The notes under the pieces: generated by a model | What the model was told of the DNA's origin: nothing | Databases searched by the model: none | Seen by the model: only the letters and a program-made list of their open reading frames with translations | Translations under genes and position numbers: made by a program | Assembly: GCA_030015575.1 (NCBI GenBank) | Contig: JASDDO010000001.1 | Location: 322,247,595-322,311,594, forward strand | Length of the DNA: 64,000 bases | Source: Agapanthus africanus | Lineage: Eukaryota > Streptophyta > Magnoliopsida > Asparagales > Amaryllidaceae | Direction of reading: 5' to 3' | Part shown: piece after piece, positions 33,206 to 45,000 of the stretch | Layout of the letters: every line of letters starts with the position of its first letter | How positions within the stretch are numbered: position 1 is the stretch's first letter

Positions 33206-33881
33206 CTACATCAAGTTTCCTTTTGTAGATCCATTTGCATCCAACGGGTTTTACCCCAGGTGGAGCAATATCCAAGGTCCTCACTTTATTGGCGTACATG
33301 GACTCCATTTCGGATTGCATTGCTTCCTGCCACTTATCAGAGTCCCTACTGATAATGGCTTGCCTGAAACTGGTAGGGTCATCTTCTTCCAAGATGCAAT
33401 CCTCTCGATCCCCGTCAATGAGAAAACCGTAGTATCTCTCGGGCGGACAAGAAATCCTACCAGATCTGCGGAGTGGCTGAGGTTCGTTTGGGGTTATTGA
33501 ATCCTGAGGTTCTGTCAAATTTTCAGTTTCAGCTTGTGGTCGCTGAATTTCTTCCAATTCTACTGTGCTCCCACTAATTTCTTTTGCAAGAAACTCCATT
33601 TCTAAGAAAACGGCATGCTGAGCAACAAACACCTTCTGTTCCTCGGTGTGGTAGAATAGATATCCATAACCATTCTTTGGATATCCCACAAACTTACATA
33701 AAACTGACCGTGCCTCTAGTTTATCCGGTTTATGCGTTTTAACATAAGCTGGACAACCCCATGTCTTAAATCTTTTAAGATATGGCCTTTTTCCATTCCA
33801 TATCTCGAATGGAGTCTTAGGCACTGATTTAGACGAAACATCATTCAATAGATATGCTGCTGTCAATAGCGATGTCCCCAA
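33045..33881 (-). pseudogene. E4 integrase C-terminal part and RT N-terminal part
   Basis: 278 residues. It carries TAAYLLNDVSSKSVPKTPFE, WGCPAYVKTHKPDKLEARS, CKFVGYPKNGYGYLFYHTEE, the PLRRSGRISCPPERYYGF linker, then RT starting with CKWIYKRKLDVDGQVETYKA and ending LLAIAAF before the downstream frame break. It overlaps 33863-35128 because of a frame break near 33870, at the point where E2 reads RGYALESAAYLL. Confidence 0.86.
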
Positions 33882-35128
33882 AATGAAAGAGGCAACTCGG
33901 CATTACTCATCATGGAGCGAACCATATCCAGAAGGGTACGATTCCTCCTCTCCGATACACCGTTGTGCTGTGGTGTATAAGGAGGAGTAAGCTGAGAGAG
34001 AATACCATTCTCTTTTAAATAATCTAGGAATTCCGTGCTTAAGTACTCCCCTCCTCTATCAGACCGGAGGATCTTGATACTTTTGCCAGTCTGGTTCTCT
34101 ACTTCGTTTTTGAATTCCTTGAATTTCTCAAAAGCTTCAGATTTGTGTTTCATCAGATACACATATCCGAACCTAGAGAGATCGTCAGTGAATGTGATGA
34201 AGTACGAGAACCCACCCCTTGCATGTATAGACATCGGACCGCATACATCACTATGTACGAGTCCCAAGAGCTCTGTTGCTCTTTCTCCATGTCCGGTGAA
34301 CGGAGATTTGGTCATCTTCCCTTTGAGACAAGACTGACAGGTTTCATAGGATGAAAACTCGAACGTATTTAAGATTCCATCTTTATGCAACTTACTCAGT
34401 CTTTTCTCTCCGATATGACCAAGTCTACAATGCCACAAGTAGGATTCATTCGTATCTGAATTTTTCCTCTTGCGTGTGTTTTGTACATTGAGAACTGTAT
34501 TCTGATTTAGAACGTAGATTCCATTACACAGTGTACCTTCTGCAACCAGTACCTTATGAAGGTAAATGTTCATGATATTTCTATCAAGAACAAAGTTATA
34601 TCCATCTTTATCGAGTAAAGAAACTGATATGATGTTGCAAACCATGGAAGGTACATAGTAGCAATCGTTCAAAATCATAGTTTTGCCATTTGGCAATACT
34701 AGGTGATATTCACCGACGGCTGCCGCATTAACTTGTGCTCCGTTCGCTACTCTGAGCGACATATCACCCGGTGCAACTTTCCTACTTTTTCTCAGTCCCT
34801 GCAATAAATTACAGATATGAGATCCTGATCCGGTATCAAGTACCCAGGAGGTAGGGCTGACCGTAAAACAGTTCTCAATTACAAGAACACCTGAAGTAGA
34901 TGCAAAACCATGCTTCTTCTTCAACTGGGTATCCTGGTAATCCATACAATCCCCTTTCCCTTGCTCATACTTATGACCATTGTCACAAGTTAGAGCCGAA
35001 CCAACGTTCCCCAGCCCCGAATAAGAATTCGAATCGGTCAAGCGATACATTTTATTATCTTGATTAGGGCGTGAAATGGTTGCTACCTGGAGAGAGAGAA
35101 AAGAAACACTCAGCGTGCGCTCTTGCAA
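33863..35128 (-). pseudogene. E4 protease and integrase, gag-less
   Basis: 421 residues. Residues 27-60 are the short gag-replacing segment (MYRLTDSNSYSGLGNVGSAL). The protease active site D98-T99-G100 lies in SWVLDTGSGSH. The integrase zinc finger is LWHCRLGHI and CQSCLKGK, all four ligands present. The catalytic triad is intact: VHSDVCGPM, LRSDRGGEY and NGVSERRN. The frame is lost after ELPLSFWG. Methionine 1 lies upstream of the acceptor-like AG; methionine 27 is the first downstream and the likelier start if splicing occurs. Apart from the two later frame breaks this is the most complete enzyme set in the window. Confidence 0.87.
35087..35107 (-). other. Candidate 3' splice site before E4 coding region
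   Basis: In element sense TTTCTTTTCTCTCTCTCCAG, followed by GTAGCAACC. A strong pyrimidine tract plus AG. Confidence 0.47.
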
Positions 35129-35568
35129 GTTTATATTGGTTTTTAATTTATCTAAACAGGATGGCTCCCACTGTCTCTCGAATCCCTCCTCAAACCATAA
35201 AGGAAGAATTAGTCGGGATCAATCTCACCGTACAGTACTTGCTTAACCGTTCAGCCAGGCCAGTGTCGGTACTTCGAGGGAGGTTTTCCAACGCTTTCGC
35301 GAAGTTCCTTAATTAAGTAACCTCTTTTCCCTGTGGGCGTAGCCCCGCTAACACCTTTCTAGACACTTGGTTTATAGCATTGATCGTTAAGCGAGAAAGT
35401 TCCCGAGGAGTAGCATATACTCATAGTAGGATCGGGATCCAAATATCATCGCGTGACAAAACTGAAGGAATCCTACCAGAATCATCACACTCCAAATGGT
35501 ATGCAACACTAGCAAGTTTTAGTACTTTTGAAACTCCCGATGTGGTTTTTGCCCCTAACGGTTTATGA

Positions 35569-35760
35569 CCTTGACTAGGTCAACAAGCCACAATCCGTTA
35601 GTCAAGTTCTACCCATCATTATCCTGATTGCATTAGACCCACCCGTACGTTCCCTTGACTAGGTCAACAAGGCCGCACGACTGTCCTAACCAATCACATT
35701 TGCAATCCACAGAAAAATATCATTTAGCTACCGTTCACTACGCCTTGACTAGGTCAACAA
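35569..35760 (-). repeat. E4 triple leader motif
   Basis: Three identical copies of CCTTGACTAGGTCAACAA at 35569-35586, 35653-35670 and 35743-35760. The core AGG differs from E1 (GAG), E2/E3 (TTTGGC) and E5. Confidence 0.87.
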
Positions 35761-35904
35761 ACGCATCACGAATACTAAATAATATTAATCCGAAACGACG
35801 GAGGGCTACGGCTGGGTTTTTGGCGAAAAACCTGTTAACGTAATGAACTTGATATCGTTGAAGGAACATGATTGCCTTTTTGAAAATATAGTGGCGAAAA
35901 CTTT

Positions 35905-36110
35905 TGCTAAAGAGGTCACTCCCTGTGAAGGGATCTCGGCTCTTTCCTCGTCGAATGAGGTGCAGGATATTCCAAACTGAATACCTCGATGCAAAGCAAG
36001 AATAATCGACTATAGTGAAGTTATTACCCTGACGCAAACTTTTGTCCAAGGGGTCACTCTCGATGAAGGGATCTCAGCCCTTGCCTCGTCGACTGAGGTG
36101 CTGGGCATTC
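35905..36110 (-). repeat. E4 paired hairpin repeats
   Basis: 35905-35970 (GCTAAAGAGGTCACTCCC, GGGATCTCGGCTC, CTCGTCGAATGAGG) and 36044-36110 (GTCCAAGGGGTCACTC, GGGATCTCAGCCC, CTCGTCGACTGAGG). Both fold into two short stems. Confidence 0.72.
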
Positions 36111-36465
36111 ATAGCCGAATACCTCGATGCAAAACAAAAGTGAACGTCCTTGCAATAACAGCTTTTTGAAAAATTGTTCCAACAATGTCTTTTAGGTTTA
36201 TTTTCTTGCATTAGTTCTTTTATTGCGTCCCATCATTTAAAACCTACCATTGCAGAAAACAACCAAAATATGACGTACGCTTATGCCATTCGCATTCGCC
36301 ACGGGGCCCCGTCATTACCCGTTAGGTTACTTAACTAACGACAGAGCAGGGGCTGGGCTAGCGCGGCTGAAAAACATAAGCAACGCCTAAATAGTTATTA
36401 TATATATAGATATATAGCAATGATAGCCAATCCAGATCACAGATGAACACTTTGGATATACTAGG

Positions 36466-36504
36466 AACCCGCGATTCGTTCGAGCCGGAAACGAAAAGCG
36501 GATT
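36466..36504 (-). other. E4 hairpin B (GGCTC loop)
   Basis: In element sense AATCCGC-TTTTCGTTT pairs with AACGAATCGCGGGTT around CCGGCTCG. Confidence 0.68.
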
Positions 36505-36548
36505 ATACGGTCGCGATGAATAGCCAATACCCCACCCAAGACCCCTAC

Positions 36549-36652
36549 GGGTGCGGCAAACTACCCGCCAAGTACCCGAAGCGAAGCAACCTCCCTCAAC
36601 GCTGTGAGTAGGCCACTCGGCACTTCGAGATACCCGGTAGTTTGTGCACCCC
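36549..36652 (-). other. E4 paired domain A
   Basis: In element sense GGGTGCACAAACTACCGG pairs with GGCGGGTAGTTTGCCGCACC. 104 bases. Confidence 0.74.
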
Positions 36653-36890
36653 CTCCATGGGTCTATCCTAGGAGAAAAAACAGAAAAAAGAATTATACAA
36701 TGACGGCTACAACCCCGACCCGGTTGTGCGGCCATACAAATAATATTACATCAATTTACAAATTTATTACATGAATGAAAGAAAAAGAAACTCTCATCTC
36801 ACATCCACCCCGGCTATTCATCCGCGACAATCCAACGAGTTCATATACACAAACCATTAACAACACAGATCACAGATATGTATAACCCCC

Positions 36891-36914
36891 ACTAATCGAC
36901 ATATAGCGATTAGT
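36891..36914 (-). other. E4 hairpin D (GCTATA loop)
   Basis: ACTAATCG-ACATATAG-CGATTAGT: an 8-bp perfect stem, the best of the six. Confidence 0.78.
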
Positions 36915-37117
36915 AGACGTTCAATACACATATAACATTACAGATATAACCATTAGCCAAAGTCTAAAGAATATCGACAAAAAAATACGGATTTTTAAGC
37001 CCCAAAAATAAATTTTGCTTTCTGGAAAATCTGGGCAAAAAAGTCATATTGTAAAAATCCCAAAATACCCATATAAGAAAACTGCAGGAAAAAGATTCCC
37101 CAACTGAGCTAACTCGG

Positions 37118-37161
37118 CCGCGGTACCGCGGCATAAGCAAGCTTATGCCGCGGAACCGCGG
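37118..37161 (-). other. E4 GC-rich palindrome
   Basis: CCGCGGTACCGCGGCATAAGC, AA, then GCTTATGCCGCGG and AACCGCGG: 44 bases, 21-bp arms with one mismatch around a 2-base centre. It is 195 bases from the primer site. Confidence 0.82.
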
Positions 37162-37356
37162 CGATTTAGACGATTTGGGGGATCAAATTTCTCCAGTTTT
37201 CTAACAAAAGCCTGAGCCGATTTTTAGTATATGATTTATTAATTTTGGAACAGATCTGAAAATCGGCAGAAACTTGAAATTTCCGGGGTATTTTGCGGTT
37301 TTTTGTCCGGTCGAAATTCTAGATACTTTGCTAACATGCTAGGGTGTGTTTAGTTA

Positions 37357-37370
37357 GGCTCTGATACCAC
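37357..37370 (-). other. E4 primer-binding site
   Basis: GTGGTATCAGAGCC in element sense, directly after the 5' LTR. Confidence 0.93.
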
Positions 37371-39570
37371 TGTTAGGTCCACGTTACCTCTCCCGGTACT
37401 TTCGGGGTTGCGGAAACGGTAAAACAAATTTTTTTCTAGACTTGGTAACATGAACCGTAAAAGCCGGATCTTTGCTAAACAACACACTAGCATCCTAACT
37501 AGAGATTTATCTACTCGGTTAGGGGTTATACCTCAACTTGAACTCCTTCTCTTCTTGTTGTTCTTCTCCTTGCTTGCTCCGAGGCTTGATCCGGACTTTG
37601 GTCACCTCCGCGGCCTCCTTGAGTCGAAGACGATCCACCCGAGAGATGTACACCGAGCTCCACCTCGAGCCGAGGTAACTAGGGCAAAGAGATTGCTAAT
37701 CTAGAAGCCCTAGGTTGTGTAGAAGTGATAAAGGGATGGTTTTGTCTTTATGGGATCTTTATCTCTCAACACATGAGATCAAAAGATGAATCAAGAGGAG
37801 GAAGAAGAAGGAGGAGCTAGCAACCATGGTTCATTTCTTTTTCTTCTCACTTGAAAAGGAAAGAGAGAGAATGAGAAAGAAATTATGAGCATAAGAAAAT
37901 GAACCATGGTTCAATAATGCAAAAACAATATCATTACTAATCCCATCAAGATAAAGTTTGATGGCTACATTGAAATGACCATTATCATAATCAAAATAGA
38001 AAAAGAAAAAGAAAAGAAGAGTGTAGATCCCTCTTGAACGTCAATGGTCAACACGGTCAACCGGTCAACAAAGTCAAGAGAGGTCATGGTGGTCAAATGG
38101 TCAATGCAATTAGCCATCATAAAATTATCACTAAAAGGATTAGTAAATGATGTCCGCGGCTCATAATGGTTTTGACCAAACGAACTGCCAAAACCCTAAT
38201 GAGTCCGAATCAACTGTCAAAACCCTAATGAGCCTGCCATATAACGGTTTTGGCCGAACCAACTGCCAAAACCCTGATGAGGCACCTCCACCTTCATCGC
38301 TCTGGAAAACTGTGCATACACACCTGCATCCGCATTCCGTAGAATGCGGATGCGCAGAAGACAAAACAAATCCATCCGTGCAATACTAGGATCCGGCTTA
38401 AACCAAAGCCCACTAGTACTGCCTGCACGAACACCACACGCACACAAGTGTACGTAAGTGATCGCAGCCCTGCCGTAAAACCATACGGCCTCTACACGTT
38501 TCGCTCAGTGCAGGGAAACTCTCTGTGTGGGACTCTAAAGACTCGACACTACACTGGCAGTGGATTTAACCACAGACCGCAAGCGGCACTAGCTGTACAT
38601 AACGGTCCCCAGGTAGATGTCGATAAGAAGGCCGATGAGGTGAACCCATCCTAACTCCCACTGAGCCTGTATGTGACAATCTCCATACAGTCCGGTCTGT
38701 TCGTCTGATACATCGCATGGCAGGCCTAGGGGGGCAGTAAATGTCAGTCCCCTAATAGCGGTACAAGTCGTGTCGGAGTGAAGCCCATTACACCCTGAGA
38801 TAACACTGGAAACCTACCAGTATATCTCGCTTGCCCTGGCCAGGGACTCCTCATGTAATGGCTCTCCTAGACACAGCCGATGTCAACCCCCAATACCGGG
38901 AGAGACGAATCCTGTCTAACCGTCACTGCCTCCAAGTGCTTCGGGACTGCACCCAACTACTACCTGTTTGCACGACTCAGTAGAGCCGTGGTAGGGTAGT
39001 AATCAAAGAACAGTGGGAACACACTCGAGGCGAAGTGACAGTGTCAAGTCAGCGGACTAAGCTGTACTCATGTCACCTGGGAACTGATAACTGACGATAG
39101 GTATAATACCAACCATCAGTTCCCGACGAGTCCTGTCCAGTGTACTCGTAACCTAACGAGCACCCGCATACTATCTCAAGTACGACGTACTGACGGCTGT
39201 GGGATAGACCGTCTCCCGTGCTGGGATGAGAAGCGCATACGCTAGTCTACTCCAGAGTATCGATGCCCTGTCTCGATAATCCCATGACTAGGGACGTGTA
39301 TAAGAATGTGCTTGTGGATTACCCAGCCCCCACGAGTGTGATAGCCATCACAACGCCGGTAATCAAGCAAAGATCCTAAAGGCTCTACTAATGCGTATAG
39401 GCGATATAATAAAGAAACACACATGTACACATTAAAGCAGAGACAAACCAAGTAGCATACTACTATATTGAGCAAGATTGTCTATACAACTGTGAATATC
39501 CCAAGCTTCCATCAAGTAATATACATACTAGTATGATACAGTAATGGCCTCTAGGGCATATACACTAACA
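37371..39570 (-). repeat. E4 5' LTR
   Basis: 2200 bp; same length as the 3' LTR. Palindrome CCCTGGCCAGGG at 38834-38845. Confidence 0.94.
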
Positions 39571-39575
39571 ATTTT
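39571..39575. repeat. Target-site duplication of E4, right copy (ATTTT)
   Basis: Matches 29592-29596. Confidence 0.92.
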
Positions 39576-39708
39576 CTGAGCCCATAATGATTTTTTGACC
39601 ACTTTTAAAATTCGACAGAAACTATAAAAATGGAATTTTGGTTTTGAAAAATTCGGTCGATCGATATTCTAAACAAGTTGAAAATAGCTAGTATAGGTTT
39701 TATGGCTT
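39576..39708 (-). other. E3 leader, part next to the primer site
   Basis: Joins 29591 once E4 is removed. AT-rich, no open frame. Confidence 0.8.
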
Positions 39709-39721
39709 GGCTCTGATACCA
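39709..39721 (-). other. E3 primer-binding site
   Basis: TGGTATCAGAGCC in element sense. It abuts the LTR end with no spacer base, where the other elements have one. Confidence 0.88.
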
Positions 39722-39815
39722 TGAAGGGTTACACTAGCGCCCCGGCCAACTTTCGTGGCTAAATGCGGAACCAAAATTTTATAACGATACAAAACTTGGC
39801 GCTAGAATAACACTA
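39722..39815 (-). mobile_element. E3 5' LTR, end segment (cut by E5)
   Basis: From TGAAGGGTTACACTAGCGCC to CACTA. It continues at 50088 after E5. GCGCCCCGGCC and AAATGCGGA are shared with the E5 LTR end. Confidence 0.85.
39811..39815. repeat. Target-site duplication of E5, left copy (CACTA)
   Basis: CACTA before TGTAAGTG; repeated at 50083-50087. Confidence 0.92.
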
Positions 39816-42082
39816 TGTAAGTGCACGGCGGCGCCCCGGCCGTCAATCCGATGGCCAAATGCGGAAGCAGTGATAAACTTTAAATTTTTCTTGAACTGGC
39901 AAACCGCTGCGCACTAATACCCGGATCGAACCATTAATTAGTCCTAGCTAACTAGAAGAAAGGGAAGAGAGATATACCGACTGATCCAAGTCCTCCGGTC
40001 TTCTCGTCGTCGTCCCGATCTCCTGCGGAAGCTCCGGCCTCCACCTCGTCGCCGGAAGTGCACCACATCGCCTACTTCTTTTACGGGCTCCCACCTCAAT
40101 GCCGAGGTAACTCGGGCACGAAGCTGGCTAGTCGACGTGCCCAAGATGTGCTGTAGAATGTAGTGTGGATTACTATGTCTCATTTTGGGGTTGTAGAATT
40201 GCTTTTGGTGGAGGGATTGAACTTGGAGCTTTTGAGAATGATCTTGTGGGATTTTTGCAGCATGAAATGAGCCAAAAAACCCCACCAAAAATTTGGGACA
40301 GCCCCCACTAGGGAAGTGGCCGGCCATGCAACTTGTGAGAGGGAGTGAATGAGAGAGAGTGGAGGAGAATGGCAAAGCATGAGAGAGATATGCAATAATC
40401 CAATGGAGAGAAAGAGAAGGCTATCATGCAAAGAATCATCATTCCAATAATACCAACACTCAACCAACAACCATGATAGCAAATAAAACAACACTCAACC
40501 ACCACCATCATCACCTCACAAAGTCAAGCAAGAAAGGTCCAAGGATGGGCTCCATCATGAAACCATCATGATACTAATATATGCAAAGAACACCTCCACA
40601 AATACTTATTTGCAACAATGCAAATAAGCCCTCCTCCACCAATCTTCGGCCAATGAACGATACAAAGGAAATCGGCCGAAACGGAAAGCAAACTGGCAAC
40701 TCCAGAAAACTGGTCCCGTAATAAATTACAGGAAAACCCGAATACTGTGCATACACACCCGCATTTGTATTCCGACCGAAATTCAAATGCAATGAGATAA
40801 AATCTGCACTGTACTATACTAGGATCCGGCTTATACCAAAGCTGGCTAGTAATATCCGTTCGATCCTGATCCATGCAATACCGCACGTATCTGATCAAAC
40901 CCTGCCATATACCCATACGGCCTATAGTACAAACTGTCCAATCCTGATCCGTGCAATACCGCACGTATCTGATCGGACCTTGCCATATCTCCATACGGCC
41001 TCTACAACTTTTCGCCCGAAAGCTGAGTAACTGAATGTGGGGGACTCTAAAGACTCGTCAACACCTTGGTTGTGGATTTAACCACTAGCACGTCAGAGGT
41101 ATAAACCAATACATAACGGGCTACCAGGTATTGACTAAAAGGGACGTCTGTGAGCGAACTCAGCCTGACACCCTACTGAGCCTGTCAGTGACAATATCCG
41201 TACAGTCCGGTCCATTCGTCTATGAGCATCGCATGGCGGGCCTAGGGTTGGTAAAAGTCAGACCCCCAAAAGCGGTACAAGTCGTGTCGGAGTGTAGCCC
41301 AGAACACCCTGAGATACTACTGGAATACCTACCAGTAAATCTCCTTGCCTCGGCCGAGGGCTTCGTGTAATGGCTCTCCTAGACACAGCACGACCTCACC
41401 CCCAATACCGGGAGAGACGAACCCCTGAAGATACGCTCACTGCCTCCATGTGGCTCGGGACTGTACCCAACTAAAACCTGTTTGCACGACTCCTTTGAGC
41501 CGTGGTAGGGTAGTAATCAAAGTACAGTGGGAACTCACACAAGACAAATGACGATCCCCAGGTCGATGAACTAACCTGTACACATGTCACCAGGGAACTG
41601 CCATCTGACGTCTGGTATATGACCAACTAGCATGTTCCCGGCGAGTCCTGTCCGGTGTACTCATAACCCAATGAGCACCTGTATACATCTTAGGTGATCC
41701 AACTGACACCAGTGGCTTGTGAGACCGGCCACCGCCCCTCGTCGGGGTCTGGACTGTATACACTAGTCTACTCTGGAGTATCGATGCCCTGTCTCGAAAC
41801 TCTCACGACTAGGGACCATTTAAGGATATGCTTATAGACCCCCAGCTCCCACTTATATGATCGCCCTCATACTGCTGGTGGTCAAGCAAGAATCTTAGGG
41901 GCTCTATCAACGTGTAATAGCGACTTGTCAGGTCACCTAAAACAGTACACGATGATAAAGGTAAACCAGATAGCATACTATCATCTCGAGTAAGACTGTC
42001 CTACCGGGATAGGTCCTCCATCAATCATTGCAATCACGTACCTGTGACCTAATAATTGACTCTGAGGGCACTATCTCCAACA
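39816..42082 (-). repeat. E5 3' LTR
   Basis: 2267 bp. Palindrome CCTCGGCCGAGG at 41348-41359, a compensated variant of CCCTGGCCAGGG. Near the LTR end the hairpin GGCCATC/GACGGCC is present with one G-U-type change against the 5' copy. Repeated phrase GATCCTGATCC...CGCACGTATCTGATC occurs twice at 40863-40980. Confidence 0.94.
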
Positions 42083-42098
42083 ATCTCCCACTTGCACT
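42083..42098 (-). other. E5 polypurine tract
   Basis: AGTGCAAGTGGGAGAT in element sense; unchanged despite the decay next to it. Confidence 0.9.
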
Positions 42099-45000
42099 CA
42101 AGGCTAATTATTGTGATGTCGCATACTCACAGCCCGTGTGATACCGAACACCTAACTCCTCTACTAGTCAGTCTCACAAAGCTCGTTTGCGAAACTATTG
42201 CGTTCGAGGAATGGCCTCAGTGAGTGGATCCGCCTTGATGTTTCTTTCTATGTCTCTCTATATCTCATGTTCGCGGAGAAAGCCATCTCCCGAAATGAGC
42301 AATACCTGTCTTAGAATGTGTCTGGATGTCTGATAGGACATAGCTCATAAATGAACTCCAAATCCAAACTTCTTAGACTGTATCGTCAACTGAACTTAAT
42401 CAGTATCCTGCGCTATGCCTCCCTTAGTATTGCCTTGGATCACCTGTCCAAAATACTGCCCTTCGTCAGAAGGAAAAACTATAACTCTGACAACCTCTTT
42501 GTCGTCCATGTCACCTTGGAAGCCTGGAATGATAACTGTCTCCCAAATGAGGCTGTCGTTATCATATCCCTAGAACATCCACTTATGTTCTAAAACTGCT
42601 TCCGACCGTTTCTCCAGGATTGGATCAATGTCAACTTATTGCATCTAGTGCAAGAACAACATCTGGTGTGGTACTTGACATCTCATGATTGACTCAATTG
42701 CCTGAGCAAATGATCTGCCAATCATGCACATCCCTCTCTACTTTAGTCTGTAAGACACCTTTAGAGAGGGTGACTCCATCACCTACAGGTACACTACCGT
42801 GCCAGGAGTCGCCCATCCTAAATGCTCTTAGAATGCCGTCAAAGTACCCTGATTGGGAAACCACCCAAATCTAGATCTAAAACCATAGATCTAGTAACCA
42901 GTATGTCTGATATAATGTCCAAGTCCCATGTGGAGAAACCACTGTGTGACGACCAAAGTATAACCGATCGTAGTATAGGAATATCACTTCCTACTCTGTG
43001 TATGTCATCCAAATACCAGGACATCACACCCTACTACCTTCTCAACAGATCCATCCCCTATTCTGGTGAAGTCAAACCCATGACTGTCACGTCAGAAATA
43101 GATGATCTATCTCCGCTACATGTGCTTTAGTCTATAAATAGACATAAGCTACTTGTCCACCAATGCTTCCGCTGCTCCCACTGACTATGACAACCCTCTG
43201 GCAGAGTCATATACACGTACACTTCTGAAGCGAGTTCAGAACGATGCTATACTCATCCTGCTGCCGGGTCTCACAGTCTGGAACAACAGCAATGGCAAGT
43301 GTGGGTAAACAAGAACTTCCCTGTCACCGTCCTTGAGGCTACCGGAGTACCTCTCGGATGCCTGAAGTTACCCACCTTATCTGCGGAGTGGCCAATGGAA
43401 TGTCAAACCAGATTGAATCTTTAGGTTCCTTATCAAATCTTCAGTAATCGTTTGCGGTTCTGGAATCACTTCCAGTTCTACCATACTCCCACTACTGTTT
43501 TCTGAAAAAGTCCATTTTTAATAAAACTGTGGCGAGTCTAGAACAATATTGCTATTGTTCATCTAGATGGTAGAAAATCAACCCGCGTCAAAGCCTGGGT
43601 CAACCCACAAACAGCCATTACAGAAACGTGCCTTGAGTTGTCCAGTGTCTGGTTTTAATCATAAGCCGGACAACTCCCCGTACCTTAACATCGTTAAGAT
43701 ACGAACTGTTCTATATCCCATATAGGACCAGAGGCACTGATTTAATTGAACCAGATTCAAATCATGCAGCTGTCTCCAGTGCATGTCAACTAAATGGAGA
43801 GAGGCCGATCAGCGTTACTCAACTTAGGAATACTTCCAATTATGAGTAACCTGAAAGAGAAGCAAGATCTCTTTATCATTACTATCAACTGAATACCATG
43901 CACAAGTGTCTACATCTTCGATTGCTTTGAAGAATCCCGATACTTGCTACACCTGGTTCTCTACTCTATTCAAATACCTATACCTTCTCAAAATTCAGAC
44001 CCTGTGTTTCCGCGAAACACCTGTCTAAAAACTAGAGAAGTCATAAGTAAACAGAATATAGTACGAGGACCAACCCCTCTGTCCTGATGGACCCTGGACA
44101 ACATACAATACTCTGTATAAGTCCCTTGAGTCTGATAACTCATTCACTGTGTGTCGTAGGTTGAAAACTGTACTTATGGTTAAGAAGAATTACACCGCTG
44201 TTTAATGCTCCTTACCTAACCATCCACTGATATAGGTAAATGTCGTAGACATAATTTCAAAAGGTATATCTCACTCTATGAAAATAGACGTACAGATATA
44301 TCAATTTGAAATTGGTGCATAACAGAGGATATTCAAAACCAAATATTTGCCGTCCGGCAAACAACCTAGGTGACTTCCTCAAATATCACCGATTACAACG
44401 AATCCCGATATAATGAGGATGATCACCTAATTCCCAACAACTTACTCCCACTCATCATCTGTAAAACCATACAGATGTGAGAATCAAACCTGGTAAATAC
44501 ATACCCTGGAGTAAGTATCTAATCGGGAAATCAGTTATTCTTTAACAGTACACAGCGAAACTGAAACATTGAAATGTTTCGATGGGGTATCCTGGTATTC
44601 TTAGTAATGCCTCTTCCATTATCCAGATTCACAACCGTAACCGTGTATTTCTTTGCCACCTCTCCAAATCCCTTTCTATGTCTTTAGTCATTACCTTCTG
44701 CACACCCCTTAGGCTAAATGGTTTTCTTCCTTCCCTACCGTTCGGCACCAGCCTATGGTTTGGAAGAAGACTATCCAATAAGCATAATGGGTGTACTGTC
44801 CTAATCCTAGGAACACTCGCAATGCGAGAGAAGGTGAAGATAAAAGACACCTGAACAAACCTTATTCCTATTTCTCCTGGACCAGAATCCATCCCCGAAC
44901 AGGAACAAGTTCCTTTCGAGTTCGTATATAACCATACGATGGAGTATCCAATAAACTGTGGATCTTCGTAGTGATACGGAGTGTCCTGGAGAAATACAAA

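Larger units (their letters stand above)
35108..37356 (-). other. E4 untranslated leader
   Basis: 2.25 kb, non-coding. Element-sense order: GC palindrome (37118-37161), hairpin D (36891-36914), domain A (36549-36652), hairpin B (36466-36504), paired repeats (36044-36110, 35905-35970), triple motif (35760 down to 35569), then GCGAAAGCG near 35300. Confidence 0.76.
29597..39570 (-). mobile_element. E4: complete gag-less Ty1/copia element with the best-preserved pol
   Basis: 9974 bp on the minus strand, inside the E3 leader. LTRs are both 2200 bp and differ by a few tens of bases by eye. Pol is in three long overlapping frames with only two frame breaks and no catalytic residue lost. Gag is absent, replaced by the short LGNVG segment. 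LTR start and leader stems are closest to E2, the gag-bearing element. Confidence 0.95.
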
